64,000 nucleotides of DNA from Microbulbifer agarilyticus (GTDB lineage Bacteria; Pseudomonadota; Gammaproteobacteria; Pseudomonadales; Cellvibrionaceae), in contig NZ_CP019650.1 in assembly GCF_001999945.1 (NCBI RefSeq), forward strand, positions 4,025,501 through 4,089,500, given 5' to 3'. The notes beneath the pieces are model-generated. The model worked only from the letters and a program-made list of their open reading frames with translations. It searched no databases and was not told where the DNA came from. This document shows, piece after piece, positions 7,666 through 16,379 of the stretch; within the stretch, counting starts at the first letter, position 1; each line of letters begins with the position of its first letter. The position numbers were made by a program, and so were the translations under genes.

Positions 7666-8544
7666 ATGTCGGATCAGTTGGAACGCTTTATCTTCTCCAA
7701 GCACGATATTCGGGGCCAGGTGGTCACGCTTACCGATGCTTACCGGGAGGTACTCGAGCACAACCAACTACCGCTGCCGGTACAAAAACTGCTGGGTGAA
7801 TTCCTGGCCGCCTCCTGCCTGCTGGCCACCACCCTCAAATTTGAGGGCATGCTGATGCTGCAGGCCCGCGGTGAGGGTGACGTGCCGCTGCTGGTGGCCG
7901 AGTGCAGCCATCAGAGCGATGTGCGCGGTCTGGCGCGTGTGGCCGAGGGAGCGGAAATTGCCGAGGATGCCAACCTGCGCGACCTGGTAGGCAACCGCGG
8001 CACACTGGTGATCACCGTGGATCCGCAGCAGGGCGAACGCTACCAGGGCATTGTGCCTCTGGAGAGGGAAACCCTGGCGGAGTGCCTGCAGGAATACTTC
8101 ACTCAGTCCGAACAGCTGCAAACCCGCTTCTGGATCGAGGCCAGCGCGGATACTGTGGGCGGCATCATGCTGCAGGTGTTGCCGGGCAATAACGCCGCCA
8201 GTGCCGCGGAAAACGAAGACGCCTGGGAAACCGGTATACAGCTGGCCTCCACCGTCACCGCCGAAGAACTGCACAACGTGCCTCACGACGAGCTGCTGTT
8301 CCGCCTGTTCCACCAGATGGAGCCGGCCACGCTAGGCACCACCAACATTCGCTTCAAGTGCAGCTGCTCCGCCGAGCGCAGTGCGCGCGCCCTGATCGCC
8401 ATGGGGCCGGAAGATGTATATCGCCTGCTGGAAGAACAGGGTGGTGAAATTACCGCCGACTGTCAGTTCTGCAACCGCACCTACAAGTTCGATCGCGACA
8501 AGGTCGAAGAACTGTTCAACGCACCGCCGCACACCCTGCATTGA
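7666..8544 (+). CDS. hslO: Redox-regulated chaperone Hsp33
   Basis: A 292-residue cytoplasmic holdase that is activated when oxidation releases zinc from its C-terminal cysteine cluster. The zinc-binding motif is complete: CSC at about residues 235-237 and CQFC at about 266-269. The N-terminal domain begins SDQLERFIFSKHDIRGQVV and contains the ECSHQSDVRGLAR segment. The length matches E. coli Hsp33 (292). In E. coli hslO follows hslR directly; here the protease, DUF4124 and channel genes are inserted between them. A clear terminator follows at 8587. Confidence 0.96.
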   Translation: MSDQLERFIFSKHDIRGQVVTLTDAYREVLEHNQLPLPVQKLLGEFLAASCLLATTLKFEGMLMLQARGEGDVPLLVAECSHQSDVRGLARVAEGAEIAEDANLRDLVGNRGTLVITVDPQQGERYQGIVPLERETLAECLQEYFTQSEQLQTRFWIEASADTVGGIMLQVLPGNNAASAAENEDAWETGIQLASTVTAEELHNVPHDELLFRLFHQMEPATLGTTNIRFKCSCSAERSARALIAMGPEDVYRLLEEQGGEITADCQFCNRTYKFDRDKVEELFNAPPHTLH

Positions 8545-8586
8545 TCTGATTTATGCCGGTACCTGCGCCGGCGCAGAAAATTCCAC

Positions 8587-8612
8587 AAACGCGCCCCCGA
8601 GGCGCGTTTTTT
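8587..8612 (+). terminator. Intrinsic terminator of hslO
   Basis: The stem ACGCGCC (8589-8595) and GGCGCGT (8601-8607) has a 5-nt loop and runs into a T-tract, 43 nt past the hslO stop. Confidence 0.85.
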
Positions 8613-8659
8613 GTGCCCGTTATTCGGCCACTATCTGCAGGCGCTACTTCGCTCCTGTT

Positions 8660-8718
8660 TGTAGTGAAAACTACAGAACACCCAATATTCCCCAAAACTA
8701 TGAAGTAAAAAAACTACA
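8660..8718. promoter_or_regulatory. Two spaced ACTACA dyads upstream of pckA
   Basis: TGTAGT-GAAA-ACTACA (8660-8675) is a perfect dyad. TGAAGT-N6-ACTACA (8701-8718) is an imperfect second copy. Their centres lie 42 bp apart, about four helical turns, so a regulator could bind both on the same face. They sit in the AT-rich hslO-pckA gap (8613-8919), which holds no gene. pckA starts at least 200 nt downstream. Confidence 0.4.
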
Positions 8719-8934
8719 TCACTGCGTTGAATAAATTTTCGCGAAAATTTCCCCAAATAAACCATTTTTCGCTCAAAATTTATACGGATGTTCCTGTGAA
8801 GAGATTTTGAAGTTTGCAATAATGCGCGCGCCAGCCGGCCGGTCGCGCAACGTAACCACGACTGTTGGTCGCGAACTCAGGCGGCACCCCCTACTATTTA
8901 TTTCAGTGATACAACTTCAATGGGTAATAAGCGA

Positions 8935-10482
8935 ATGGCACAGCAAAACGAGACGGTGCAGGCGTTCTCCAACCTCTCCGCAGCGCAATTAGTTGAACAG
9001 GCACTGCAGCGTGGTGAGGGTCACCTAACGCACACCGGCGCACTGCTCGCAGTGACCGGCGCCCGCACCGGCCGTTCTCCCGCAGACCGCTTCGTGGTGG
9101 AAGAAGCCTCTACCGCTGACAGCATCGAATGGGGCAACGTGAACCGCCCCTTCCCCGCCGACAAGTTCGATGCTCTGTGGAGCCGCGTCGAAGACTTCGT
9201 CTCCAGCCACGACAGCTTTGTTCAGCAGCTGCACGTCGGCCAGGACGAGAATCACTATATCCCAGTGAAAGTCACCACCCAGACTGCCTGGCACAACCTG
9301 TTCGGCCGCAACATGTTTATCCGAGCGGAAAAGTACAACCCGAAGGGCAAAGAAGAGTGGCGCATCCTGCACGCGGCCAACTTCGAATGTGACCCGAGCC
9401 GTGACGGCACCAATTCCGAAGGCTGTGTGATCATCAACTTCGCCCAGCGCAAGGTACTGCTGGCGGGTATGCGCTACGCCGGTGAAATGAAGAAGGCCAT
9501 GTTCTCCGTACAGAACTTCCTGCTGCCGGAAAAAGACGTAATGCCGATGCACTGCGCTGCCAACGTGGGCGAAGACGGCGACGTATGCCTGTTCTTCGGC
9601 CTGTCTGGCACCGGTAAAACCACCCTGTCCGCCGACCCGGCGCGCTACCTGATTGGCGATGACGAGCACGGCTGGGCCAAGGGCGGCGTATTCAATATGG
9701 AAGGTGGCTGCTACGCCAAGACCATCAACCTGAGCCAGAAGAACGAGCCGGTCATCTGGGACGCAATCCGCTTTGGCGCCATCGTCGAGAACGTGGTGAC
9801 CGACGACGCCGGGGTACCGGACTACGACGACACCAGCCTGACCGAGAACGGTCGCTGCTCCTACCCGCTGGAACACGTGGAAATGCGTCAGCTGGAAAAC
9901 CGCGCCGGCGAGCCGAAAAACGTGATCTTTCTGACTTGTGACGTAACCGGCGTACTGCCTCCGGTATCCGTGCTGTCCAAGGAAGCGGCCGCATACCACT
10001 TCCTGTCAGGCTACACCGCGCGTGTGGGCTCCACCGAACTGGGCGCAGAAGCGGGTATTCACCCCACTTTCTCCACCTGCTTCGGCGCACCGTTTATGCC
10101 GCGTGCACCCCGCGAATACGCCGACCTGCTGATGAAGCGTATCGAAGACTTCGACTCCAAAGTCTACCTGGTCAACACCGGCTGGACTGGCGGCTCCGGC
10201 GACAACGGCAAGCGCTTCCCGATTCCGGTAACCCGCGCCGTGGTTGCCGCAATCCAGAGCGGTGCGCTTGAAAACGCACAAACCGAGCACCTGGACATCA
10301 TGAACCTGGAGATTCCCACCGAAGTACCGGGTGTGGATCAGTCCTACCTGAACCCGCGCAATGCCTGGGCGGATCAGGCAGCCTATGATGCCGCCGCCAG
10401 CAAGCTGGCCGGCCTGTTTGCCGAGAACATCGAGAAGTTCTCTGTGAGCAACGACGTCAAGGCAGCCGGACCCAAGGCGTAA
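8935..10482 (+). CDS. pckA: Phosphoenolpyruvate carboxykinase (ATP)
   Basis: A 515-residue cytosolic enzyme that converts oxaloacetate and ATP to phosphoenolpyruvate, CO2 and ADP, the entry to gluconeogenesis. Visible signatures are TGRSPADRF near the N-terminus, the P-loop [11 protein letters not shown] at about 222-232, the metal-binding IGDDEHGW segment, EGGCYAKT and the NTGWTGG loop. The spacing [13 protein letters not shown] is a short insertion relative to E. coli PckA. ATG 8935 and ATG 8920 are both in frame; neither has a strong ribosome site, and 8935 is chosen because GGGTAA lies about 9 nt upstream. A terminator follows at 10537. Carbon-source control is likely but no known operator is recognised. 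Confidence 0.95.
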   Translation: MAQQNETVQAFSNLSAAQLVEQALQRGEGHLTHTGALLAVTGARTGRSPADRFVVEEASTADSIEWGNVNRPFPADKFDALWSRVEDFVSSHDSFVQQLHVGQDENHYIPVKVTTQTAWHNLFGRNMFIRAEKYNPKGKEEWRILHAANFECDPSRDGTNSEGCVIINFAQRKVLLAGMRYAGEMKKAMFSVQNFLLPEKDVMPMHCAANVGEDGDVCLFFGLSGTGKTTLSADPARYLIGDDEHGWAKGGVFNMEGGCYAKTINLSQKNEPVIWDAIRFGAIVENVVTDDAGVPDYDDTSLTENGRCSYPLEHVEMRQLENRAGEPKNVIFLTCDVTGVLPPVSVLSKEAAAYHFLSGYTARVGSTELGAEAGIHPTFSTCFGAPFMPRAPREYADLLMKRIEDFDSKVYLVNTGWTGGSGDNGKRFPIPVTRAVVAAIQSGALENAQTEHLDIMNLEIPTEVPGVDQSYLNPRNAWADQAAYDAAASKLAGLFAENIEKFSVSNDVKAAGPKA

Positions 10483-10536
10483 GCCTCCCGCGAAAGCCCC
10501 CCCGCAGCGAGTAGCGCCAAACGGCGCTTCCTGCAC

Positions 10537-10568
10537 AAAAAAGGCGACCATTCCGGTCGCCTTTTTTT
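10537..10568 (+). terminator. Intrinsic terminator of pckA
   Basis: The stem GGCGACC (10543-10549) and GGTCGCC (10555-10561) with loop ATTCC is flanked by an A-tract and a seven-T tract, so it could act in both directions. Confidence 0.9.
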
Positions 10569-10674
10569 GTGGGCAACATTTGCGCCACGGCAGCTATAGT
10601 GAGTAGAGGGACTGTTTTTGCGCCGCCCCGCGCGCGTAATAACCGTCATTGGTTCCGACTTACGGTTAGCACAG

Positions 10675-11355
10675 ATGCCATTGGGCAATCCTTTTTCCAA
10701 AGCAAAACGTCGCTACGAGCACCTGCCACCCAACCAGCAAACCAACTGGTGGGTGATTGTGGGCATCGTCGGGCTACTAGTGTCGCTGCTACTGATGCTG
10801 TGGCTATATCTCCAGTACAAGGCGGTGGAAAAGCCGTACTACGAACTCAAAGGCTATCGGGTAGCGGACGACGACAGCCTCAAGGCGTTCCTGCGCGAGG
10901 GCAATAACCGCCGGAGCCTAAGCCAGCTCTCCGATTTCCTGAACCAGTCCGGAGTGGGTGACGCCACCAAGATACAAAACCTGCTGCGCCAGGGGTCCGA
11001 CTGGCTCGATGTAAAAGAGCCGCCCTTCGCCATGCCTCCCGAGGAGTACTGGCCCAATATGGTGGCGACCCTAAAGTTGATTCGGGACGAAGTTGTTCCC
11101 GCCATCGGCCCGGTGGATATCGTATCTGCGTTTCGCACCGACGATTACAATCACAAGGCTGGTGGCTCCAAGAAGAGCAAGCACAAGAGCTTTTGCGGCG
11201 TAGACCTGGTACCACGCTCGAATATTGGCCGCAAGGAATTGGTCGAGGAGTTAACCAGTCTGCACACACGCCTCGGTCCCGACAGCAAGATGGGGCTCGG
11301 CCTGTATAGCGGTGTGCGTTTTCATGTGGACACCTGCGGGTTTCGTCGCTGGTAG
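10675..11355 (+). CDS. Membrane-anchored M15-like peptidase (paralogue 1)
   Basis: A 226-residue protein with one N-terminal membrane segment at about 26-46 and a periplasmic domain. The C-terminal part resembles peptidase family M15 (D-Ala-D-Ala carboxypeptidase/DacB fold): the SKHKSFCGVD segment has the S-x-H-x(6)-D pattern, and the end FHVDTCGFRRW supplies a further His and Asp. A Cys pair (FCG and TCG) is positioned for a periplasmic disulfide. ATG 10675 is used. A TTG at 10618 with GAGGG 7 nt upstream would add 19 residues and is a real alternative. It is followed 44 nt later by a clear paralogue. Substrate is unknown; peptidoglycan is the natural guess. Confidence 0.65.
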   Translation: MPLGNPFSKAKRRYEHLPPNQQTNWWVIVGIVGLLVSLLLMLWLYLQYKAVEKPYYELKGYRVADDDSLKAFLREGNNRRSLSQLSDFLNQSGVGDATKIQNLLRQGSDWLDVKEPPFAMPPEEYWPNMVATLKLIRDEVVPAIGPVDIVSAFRTDDYNHKAGGSKKSKHKSFCGVDLVPRSNIGRKELVEELTSLHTRLGPDSKMGLGLYSGVRFHVDTCGFRRW

Positions 11356-11399
11356 TCGTATCTGTGGTTAAGAGATTCAGAGGTTAAGTAGTAGCGCCT

Positions 11400-12128
11400 A
11401 TGGATATCAAAGAAAGCGCCGATCACGAGTACATCGATATTCATATTGAACGCCGGCGGGTTATCTGGATCGTCGCGGGGCTGCTTATCGCATCGCTGGT
11501 ACTGGTGGTGCTAACGGCAGAGAAGGCCCGTGAGCTGGCTGAGCGCATCGTAAGCCCCGTTGCGCATATCGAGCCGGAACCGGTGATCGTCGACCCGGAT
11601 GTGCCAATGATTTTTCGTATCAAGGGCTACACCGCAGCTACCGGTGCCGCGTTTGAGCGCTTTCTGGAGGAGGGCGACAATCGCGCGCGTTTCGAAAAAC
11701 TCGAGCGTTTTTTGAAGCTCAACGAGGTCGATGAAGTTGTCCCGCCCTACGAACTGATGCGCCAGGGTACCGACTGGCAAAAAATTGGCGAGCCCCCCTT
11801 TGCCATCCCGCCAGAGGATACTTGGGAAACCATGGTGGACACATTGCGGGTGATGAAGGATTACATTATTCCGACCATCGGCCCGGTGATTGTGTTGTCC
11901 GGTTGGCGTACGCCCAGCTACAACGCGAAAGCCGGCGGCGCGCGCACCAGTAAGCATTTACATTTCTGCGGTCTGGATATGATTCCCGAGGATGAGTACA
12001 CCCGCAAACAGCTGGTGCCCAAATTACGCCGCATCCATAGAAAAGTCGGGCGCAAGTGGAATATGGGTCTCGGTATCTACAGCGGTATTCGCTTTCATGT
12101 GGATACCTGTGGCTATCGCCGCTGGTAA
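11400..12128 (+). CDS. Membrane-anchored M15-like peptidase (paralogue 2)
   Basis: A 242-residue protein with the same layout as its upstream neighbour: a cytoplasmic start, one membrane segment at about 21-41, then a periplasmic domain. Shared segments include GYTAATG.AFERFLEEGDNR, LMRQGTDW, EPPFAIPPEDTWETMV, PTIGPV, the zinc-type SKHLHFCGLDMIP and the end FHVDTCGYRRW. The two cysteines and all histidine/aspartate positions are conserved between copies, so both are probably active. The tandem arrangement points to a local duplication. No family member of known substrate is recognised. Confidence 0.65.
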   Translation: MDIKESADHEYIDIHIERRRVIWIVAGLLIASLVLVVLTAEKARELAERIVSPVAHIEPEPVIVDPDVPMIFRIKGYTAATGAAFERFLEEGDNRARFEKLERFLKLNEVDEVVPPYELMRQGTDWQKIGEPPFAIPPEDTWETMVDTLRVMKDYIIPTIGPVIVLSGWRTPSYNAKAGGARTSKHLHFCGLDMIPEDEYTRKQLVPKLRRIHRKVGRKWNMGLGIYSGIRFHVDTCGYRRW

Positions 12129-12216
12129 AGGCGACTGGTAAAGCCTGTGGTGATCTGCTTTCATAGCAGGTTCAACATTCGCCATTAGCACACACAATAA
12201 CAACAGGGAAATACCA

Positions 12217-13338
12217 GTGCAGGAAAAGCTGGAGCGACGCTCGTTTATTTTTACTCTCGCGCTGGTCAGCATCGCCTTTGCGTTGATGCTGCAGCCATTC
12301 TTCATCGCCATTTTCTGGGCCTGTGCCGTCGCGCTGATTTTCTACCCACTGTATGTTTATCTGTGCAATCGCTTCCCCAAGTGGCCCAACCTGTGTGCGC
12401 TGCTGACCCTGATCCTGTGTATCGTGGTTGTGGTCATTCCAGTATTGCTGGTGGCCAGCTCATTTATCAGTGAGGTAGCAAACCTCTATCAGAATGTGCA
12501 GTCCGGCAAGGTCAACCTGGGCGCTAAAGTCGAAGAAGTCAGAGCCGCATTCCCCGGTATCAACGCCGCGCTGGAACGGGTCGGTATGAATTTTGACGGC
12601 CTGAAGGAAAGTCTGCTGGGTGGCCTCATGAGCATCGGCAGCCTGATTGCCAAAAATGCCCTGGCACTCGGACAAAACACGCTGAATTTTTTCGTCAGCC
12701 TGGGCCTGATGTTGTACCTCACCTTCTTCCTGATTCGCGATGGCAGCTCGCTGGTGGATCTGCTGATTCGCGCGCTGCCGCTTGGCGACGAGCGCGAAAA
12801 GCTACTGCTGGCAAAGTTCGCCGAAGTGACCCGCGCAACCATTAAAGGCAATCTGGTCGTAGCCGTCACTCAAGGCACGCTCGGCGGCATCATTTTTTGG
12901 GTACTCGGTTTGCCGGCGCCATTGCTGTGGGGCGTGGTAATGACCGTGCTGTCTCTACTGCCTGCAGTGGGTGCGGCGATTATCTGGTTTCCCGCGGCGC
13001 TGTATCTATACGCCACCGGCGACATGATCAAAGCCACCGTACTGATGTTATACGGGGTGCTGGTGATCAGCCTGGTGGACAATATCCTGCGCCCGATTCT
13101 GGTGGGGCGTGACACCAAGCTGCCCGACTACATGGTGCTGTTTTCCACCGTTGGCGGCCTGATGCTGTTCGGTATCAGCGGCTTCGCCATCGGTCCACTG
13201 CTGGCGGCGCTGTTTATGGCGTTCTGGCAAATCTTCATGCGGGAGTTTCTCGGTGACACCGGTACGCTGTCACCGCCGCAAACTGCGCAGCTGCCCAATA
13301 CCAAGGCCAATACCGGGTCACCAGACAGGGAAGGGTAG
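12217..13338 (+). CDS. AI-2E family transporter (PerM/YdiK-like permease)
   Basis: A 373-residue inner-membrane protein starting at GTG 12217 with AGGGAA 6 nt upstream. About eight membrane segments are arranged as in the AI-2E/UPF0118 family: a hydrophobic N-terminal pair, a soluble helical loop at about 90-140, then a hydrophobic C-terminal half with SLLPAVGAAIIWFPAALYL and VDNILRPILVGRDTKLPDYMVLFS motifs. Members have been linked to autoinducer-2 export or Na+/H+ antiport, so the substrate here is uncertain. The last 25 residues are polar and probably cytoplasmic. Confidence 0.85.
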   Translation: MQEKLERRSFIFTLALVSIAFALMLQPFFIAIFWACAVALIFYPLYVYLCNRFPKWPNLCALLTLILCIVVVVIPVLLVASSFISEVANLYQNVQSGKVNLGAKVEEVRAAFPGINAALERVGMNFDGLKESLLGGLMSIGSLIAKNALALGQNTLNFFVSLGLMLYLTFFLIRDGSSLVDLLIRALPLGDEREKLLLAKFAEVTRATIKGNLVVAVTQGTLGGIIFWVLGLPAPLLWGVVMTVLSLLPAVGAAIIWFPAALYLYATGDMIKATVLMLYGVLVISLVDNILRPILVGRDTKLPDYMVLFSTVGGLMLFGISGFAIGPLLAALFMAFWQIFMREFLGDTGTLSPPQTAQLPNTKANTGSPDREG

Positions 13339-13415
13339 CGCGAGCAATCCAGATTGTGCTTCTCGGCGTATTTCTCAAGTGATGTGTGAACAACCTATCG
13401 CAACCGAGGTAAACG

Positions 13416-13958
13416 ATGATTAAAGCACTCGCTCTGTCTATCGCAGTGTTACTGGCCGTCAGCGGCTGCAGTGCGCCGAGTATCGAGTCTTACGCCGATA
13501 AGACGCCACGGTTTGTGGCCGAAGAGTTTTTCTCCGGGCCGATGAAAGCCTATGGTGTGGTGAAAGACCGCAGCGGCGCAGTCACCCGCAAGTTCGTCGC
13601 CGAACTGAATGGCAGCTGGGAAGATGGCCGCGGGATCTTGCGCGAGAAGTTCGAGTTCGATGACGGCGAGATTCAGTATCGCAACTGGGTGATGGTGCCC
13701 AATGCGCAAGCCTCGGCAGGGCCAGTGCGCGCCTTTACCGCTACGGCAGAAGATGTGGTGGGCGAATCCACCATGCGTAGCGCGGGCAATGCGGTATTTA
13801 TGCGCTACGTGCTGCAGGTGCCCTACAAAGGACGCACCCTCGATATCAACGTCGACGACAGAATGTATCTGGTCGCACCAAATATCCTGATCGCCGAATC
13901 CAAGCTCAGTAAATGGGGCTTTAATGTGGGCGAGATCCAGCTCACCATCGTCAAATAA
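13416..13958 (+). CDS. DUF3833 family lipoprotein
   Basis: A 180-residue protein with a lipoprotein signal peptide, cut before the Cys in the AVSGC lipobox at about residue 18. The body (ARFVAEEFF-like start, FVAELNGSWEDGRGILREKFEFDDGE, and FMRYVLQVPYKGRTLDINVDDRMYLV) matches DUF3833, a lipocalin-like beta-rich envelope family of unknown function. It lies 77 nt after the permease gene. Its stop codon directly abuts the convergent DUF4239 gene with no spacer. Confidence 0.82.
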   Translation: MIKALALSIAVLLAVSGCSAPSIESYADKTPRFVAEEFFSGPMKAYGVVKDRSGAVTRKFVAELNGSWEDGRGILREKFEFDDGEIQYRNWVMVPNAQASAGPVRAFTATAEDVVGESTMRSAGNAVFMRYVLQVPYKGRTLDINVDDRMYLVAPNILIAESKLSKWGFNVGEIQLTIVK

Positions 13959-14753
13959 TTATTGCTGCTGGTTGGTCATGCGCTCTGCCAGCGCGCGCAT
14001 GGGCTCCTGATTAACCACCAGCAGGCCTTCACCCGCGCGATCCAGGTCGGCGATCAGCAAAATTACCAGCGCAAACGCAAGCGCCAGGGAGATCGCGACT
14101 GGCGCCGAACCTCGCGCATTGATCCCCAGCTGCACCCCCAGGCCAAAAACCGCCAGCGCGCTGATCGCATAAAGCGCGGCCCAGATGGCTCCGGGAATCT
14201 GGTAAATCAACCCGACCTGAACCCGCTTGGAATGCAGGTCAATCACCTCATTCAACGACTCGTAAAACGCTCTTACATGTATCGCATTCACTGCGTCGTT
14301 GTCCTGACTACTCCCCAGTAGCTGCCACAGCGCGCCGTGGATCTCTTCGCTGCGCGCCATTGCCTCGAACGTCTCCACCATGCTGCGGCGCGTTGGGTCG
14401 GTGCTGCGCACATCGGCATATTCCGTCAGCAGCTGCCGCACCCGTGCTCGCTCGGCCTCGGGCAGAAAGTCGGAGCGCAAAAACGTCGTTTCAATGGCGT
14501 TGACCTCGTCCAGCAACAACGCCTTGCGTTCGCTAAAACGCTCTGAGGTCATATTGAATGTAAGCGCGAGCATAAACGCGAGCAGGCCGAGCATGGCCGC
14601 GACGGCGCTGCCGATCGAGCTGTCCTGCTGATCGGCGCGCTGCCGCGCTAACCGGTGACCCACCAAATAACCGAGGGATAGCGCCACCAGAATCAGCAGC
14701 ACGGAGATAAGGTAAATAATCGACAGCGGTAATGTGGTGAGAAAATTGAACAT
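13959..14753 (-). CDS. DUF4239 (bestrophin-like) membrane protein
   Basis: A 264-residue inner-membrane protein: two membrane segments at the N-terminus (about 8-28 and 50-68), a soluble helical middle region at about 70-185, and two more membrane segments at about 190-210 and 215-235. The ALTFNMTSERFSERKALLLDEVNAIETTFLRSDFL stretch is typical of DUF4239, a family distantly related to bestrophin anion channels. Function is unproven. It ends exactly at the base after the stop of the convergent DUF3833 gene. The 14754-14907 gap holds no gene. Confidence 0.78.
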   Translation of the reverse strand: MFNFLTTLPLSIIYLISVLLILVALSLGYLVGHRLARQRADQQDSSIGSAVAAMLGLLAFMLALTFNMTSERFSERKALLLDEVNAIETTFLRSDFLPEAERARVRQLLTEYADVRSTDPTRRSMVETFEAMARSEEIHGALWQLLGSSQDNDAVNAIHVRAFYESLNEVIDLHSKRVQVGLIYQIPGAIWAALYAISALAVFGLGVQLGINARGSAPVAISLALAFALVILLIADLDRAGEGLLVVNQEPMRALAERMTNQQQ

Positions 14754-14907
14754 GCGAATTTGAGTCTGGCGATGGTCATTTAGCCAATCTCAAGTCTGGA
14801 TCATGCTCACATAATCTGCACAAATAATACGGAAAGGAAGGGAAGAGGCCCCGAGGAGAATACGGGGCACATTCGGAACATTTCAATAAGGGATGAAGCA
14901 GGCGGCG

Positions 14908-16320
14908 CTAGTCTTCGCCGCCGTTCATTCCAAGCTCTTTCAATTTACGCGTTAGGGTGTTGCGGCCCCAGCCGAGAAGTTCTGCGGCGTCACGCTTGCG
15001 GCCGGCAGTGTGTTTGAGGGCAATCTCGATCAGTGCTCGCTCGAAGGCCGGCACGGCCTCGCTGAGGATCTCGCGTTGGCCAGTGGCTAGAGCCTGATCC
15101 GCCCACAGGCGCAGCGCCTTTTGCCAGTCCTGCGGTGCTTCACTGGTGGCCCCTTGCTGGTGCAGTTCCGGCGGCAGGTCGTCGATATGCACTTCGCGCC
15201 CGGAAGCCATCACCGTGATCCAGCGGCAGGTGTTCTCCAGCTGGCGCACGTTGCCCGGCCAATCAAGCCCGGACAGGTACTCTTCGGTTTCCGCGGTAAG
15301 AATTTTTGGCTCGACACCCAGGTCCTTGGCGGCACTATTGAAGAAGTGGCGCACCAGGCGCGGAATATCTTCGCGGCGGTCGGAAAGTCGCGGGATGTGA
15401 ATACGGATTACATTGAGGCGGTGGAACAAATCCTCACGGAATTTGTGCTCTTCCACCAGGCGCTCCAGGTCCTGGTGCGTCGCAGCAATAATGCGCACAT
15501 CCACCTTTACCGGCGTGTGCCCACCGACGCGATAAAACTCACCATCGGCCAGCACTCGCAACAGGCGGGTCTGTGTCTCGGCAGGCATATCACCGATTTC
15601 ATCCAGGAACAGAGTGCCGCCGTTGGCCTGTTCAAAGCGTCCGGCACGCTGTGCGCTGGCGCCAGTGAACGCGCCCTTTTCATGGCCGAATAATTCGGAT
15701 TCCATCAGGTCTTTGGGAATCGCCGCCATATTTAATGCAATAAACGGCTGGTTCTTGCGCGGACTGTGATTGTGCAGTGCTGCCGCCACCAACTCTTTAC
15801 CGGTACCGGACTCACCATTGATCAATACCGTGATGTTCGAGTGCGACAGGCGGCCAATCGCGCGGAAAACCTCCTGCATGGCCGGCGCTTCACCAATAAT
15901 TTCTTTGTTGCCGATACCATTTTCGATCACTACCGACTCTTCCGGCTGCTGCTCGTTGGCCAGCGCCAGCGCGCGGCGGGTAACCGCTACGGCCTCATCC
16001 ACATCAAAGGGCTTGGGCAGGTATTCGAAGGCACCGCCCTGATAGGCGGCAACCGCGCTGTCGAGATCCGAGTGCGCGGTCATGATGATGATCGGTAGGT
16101 TGGGGCGTTCCGCCTGGAAACGCTGCAGCAGCTTGAAGCCATCGGACCCCGGCATGCGGATATCGCTGATCACAACATCCGGCGATTCGCTATAGAAGTC
16201 ATCCAGCGCCCGGTCACCATTCTCGTAACAGGTCGTGTCAATGCCGGCGCGGGATAGCGCGCGCTCGAGCACCCAGCGGATTGAACGGTCGTCATCAATG
16301 ATCCAAACACGGTTGTTCAT
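14908..16320 (-). CDS. glnG: Nitrogen regulation response regulator NtrC
   Basis: A 470-residue sigma-54 activator that turns on glnA and other nitrogen genes when phosphorylated by NtrB. The receiver domain (1-120) has phosphoacceptor D53 in VVISDIRMPG. The AAA+ domain (about 140-380) has Walker A GESGTGKE, the sigma-54 contact loop GAFTGA and Walker B GGTLFLDEIGD. The C-terminal Fis-type helix-turn-helix ends RDAAELLGWGRNTLTRKLKELG. ATG 16320 (MNNRVWIIDDD) is the correct start; an in-frame extension to 16350 runs into the intergenic region. It follows glnL after 59 nt. Confidence 0.97.
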   Translation of the reverse strand: MNNRVWIIDDDRSIRWVLERALSRAGIDTTCYENGDRALDDFYSESPDVVISDIRMPGSDGFKLLQRFQAERPNLPIIIMTAHSDLDSAVAAYQGGAFEYLPKPFDVDEAVAVTRRALALANEQQPEESVVIENGIGNKEIIGEAPAMQEVFRAIGRLSHSNITVLINGESGTGKELVAAALHNHSPRKNQPFIALNMAAIPKDLMESELFGHEKGAFTGASAQRAGRFEQANGGTLFLDEIGDMPAETQTRLLRVLADGEFYRVGGHTPVKVDVRIIAATHQDLERLVEEHKFREDLFHRLNVIRIHIPRLSDRREDIPRLVRHFFNSAAKDLGVEPKILTAETEEYLSGLDWPGNVRQLENTCRWITVMASGREVHIDDLPPELHQQGATSEAPQDWQKALRLWADQALATGQREILSEAVPAFERALIEIALKHTAGRKRDAAELLGWGRNTLTRKLKELGMNGGED

Positions 16321-16379
16321 AGTAATTTTCCGGCCTGCGTTCCAAGTCAAAAATCTGTGCGTATACGATTCTGTCGCAG

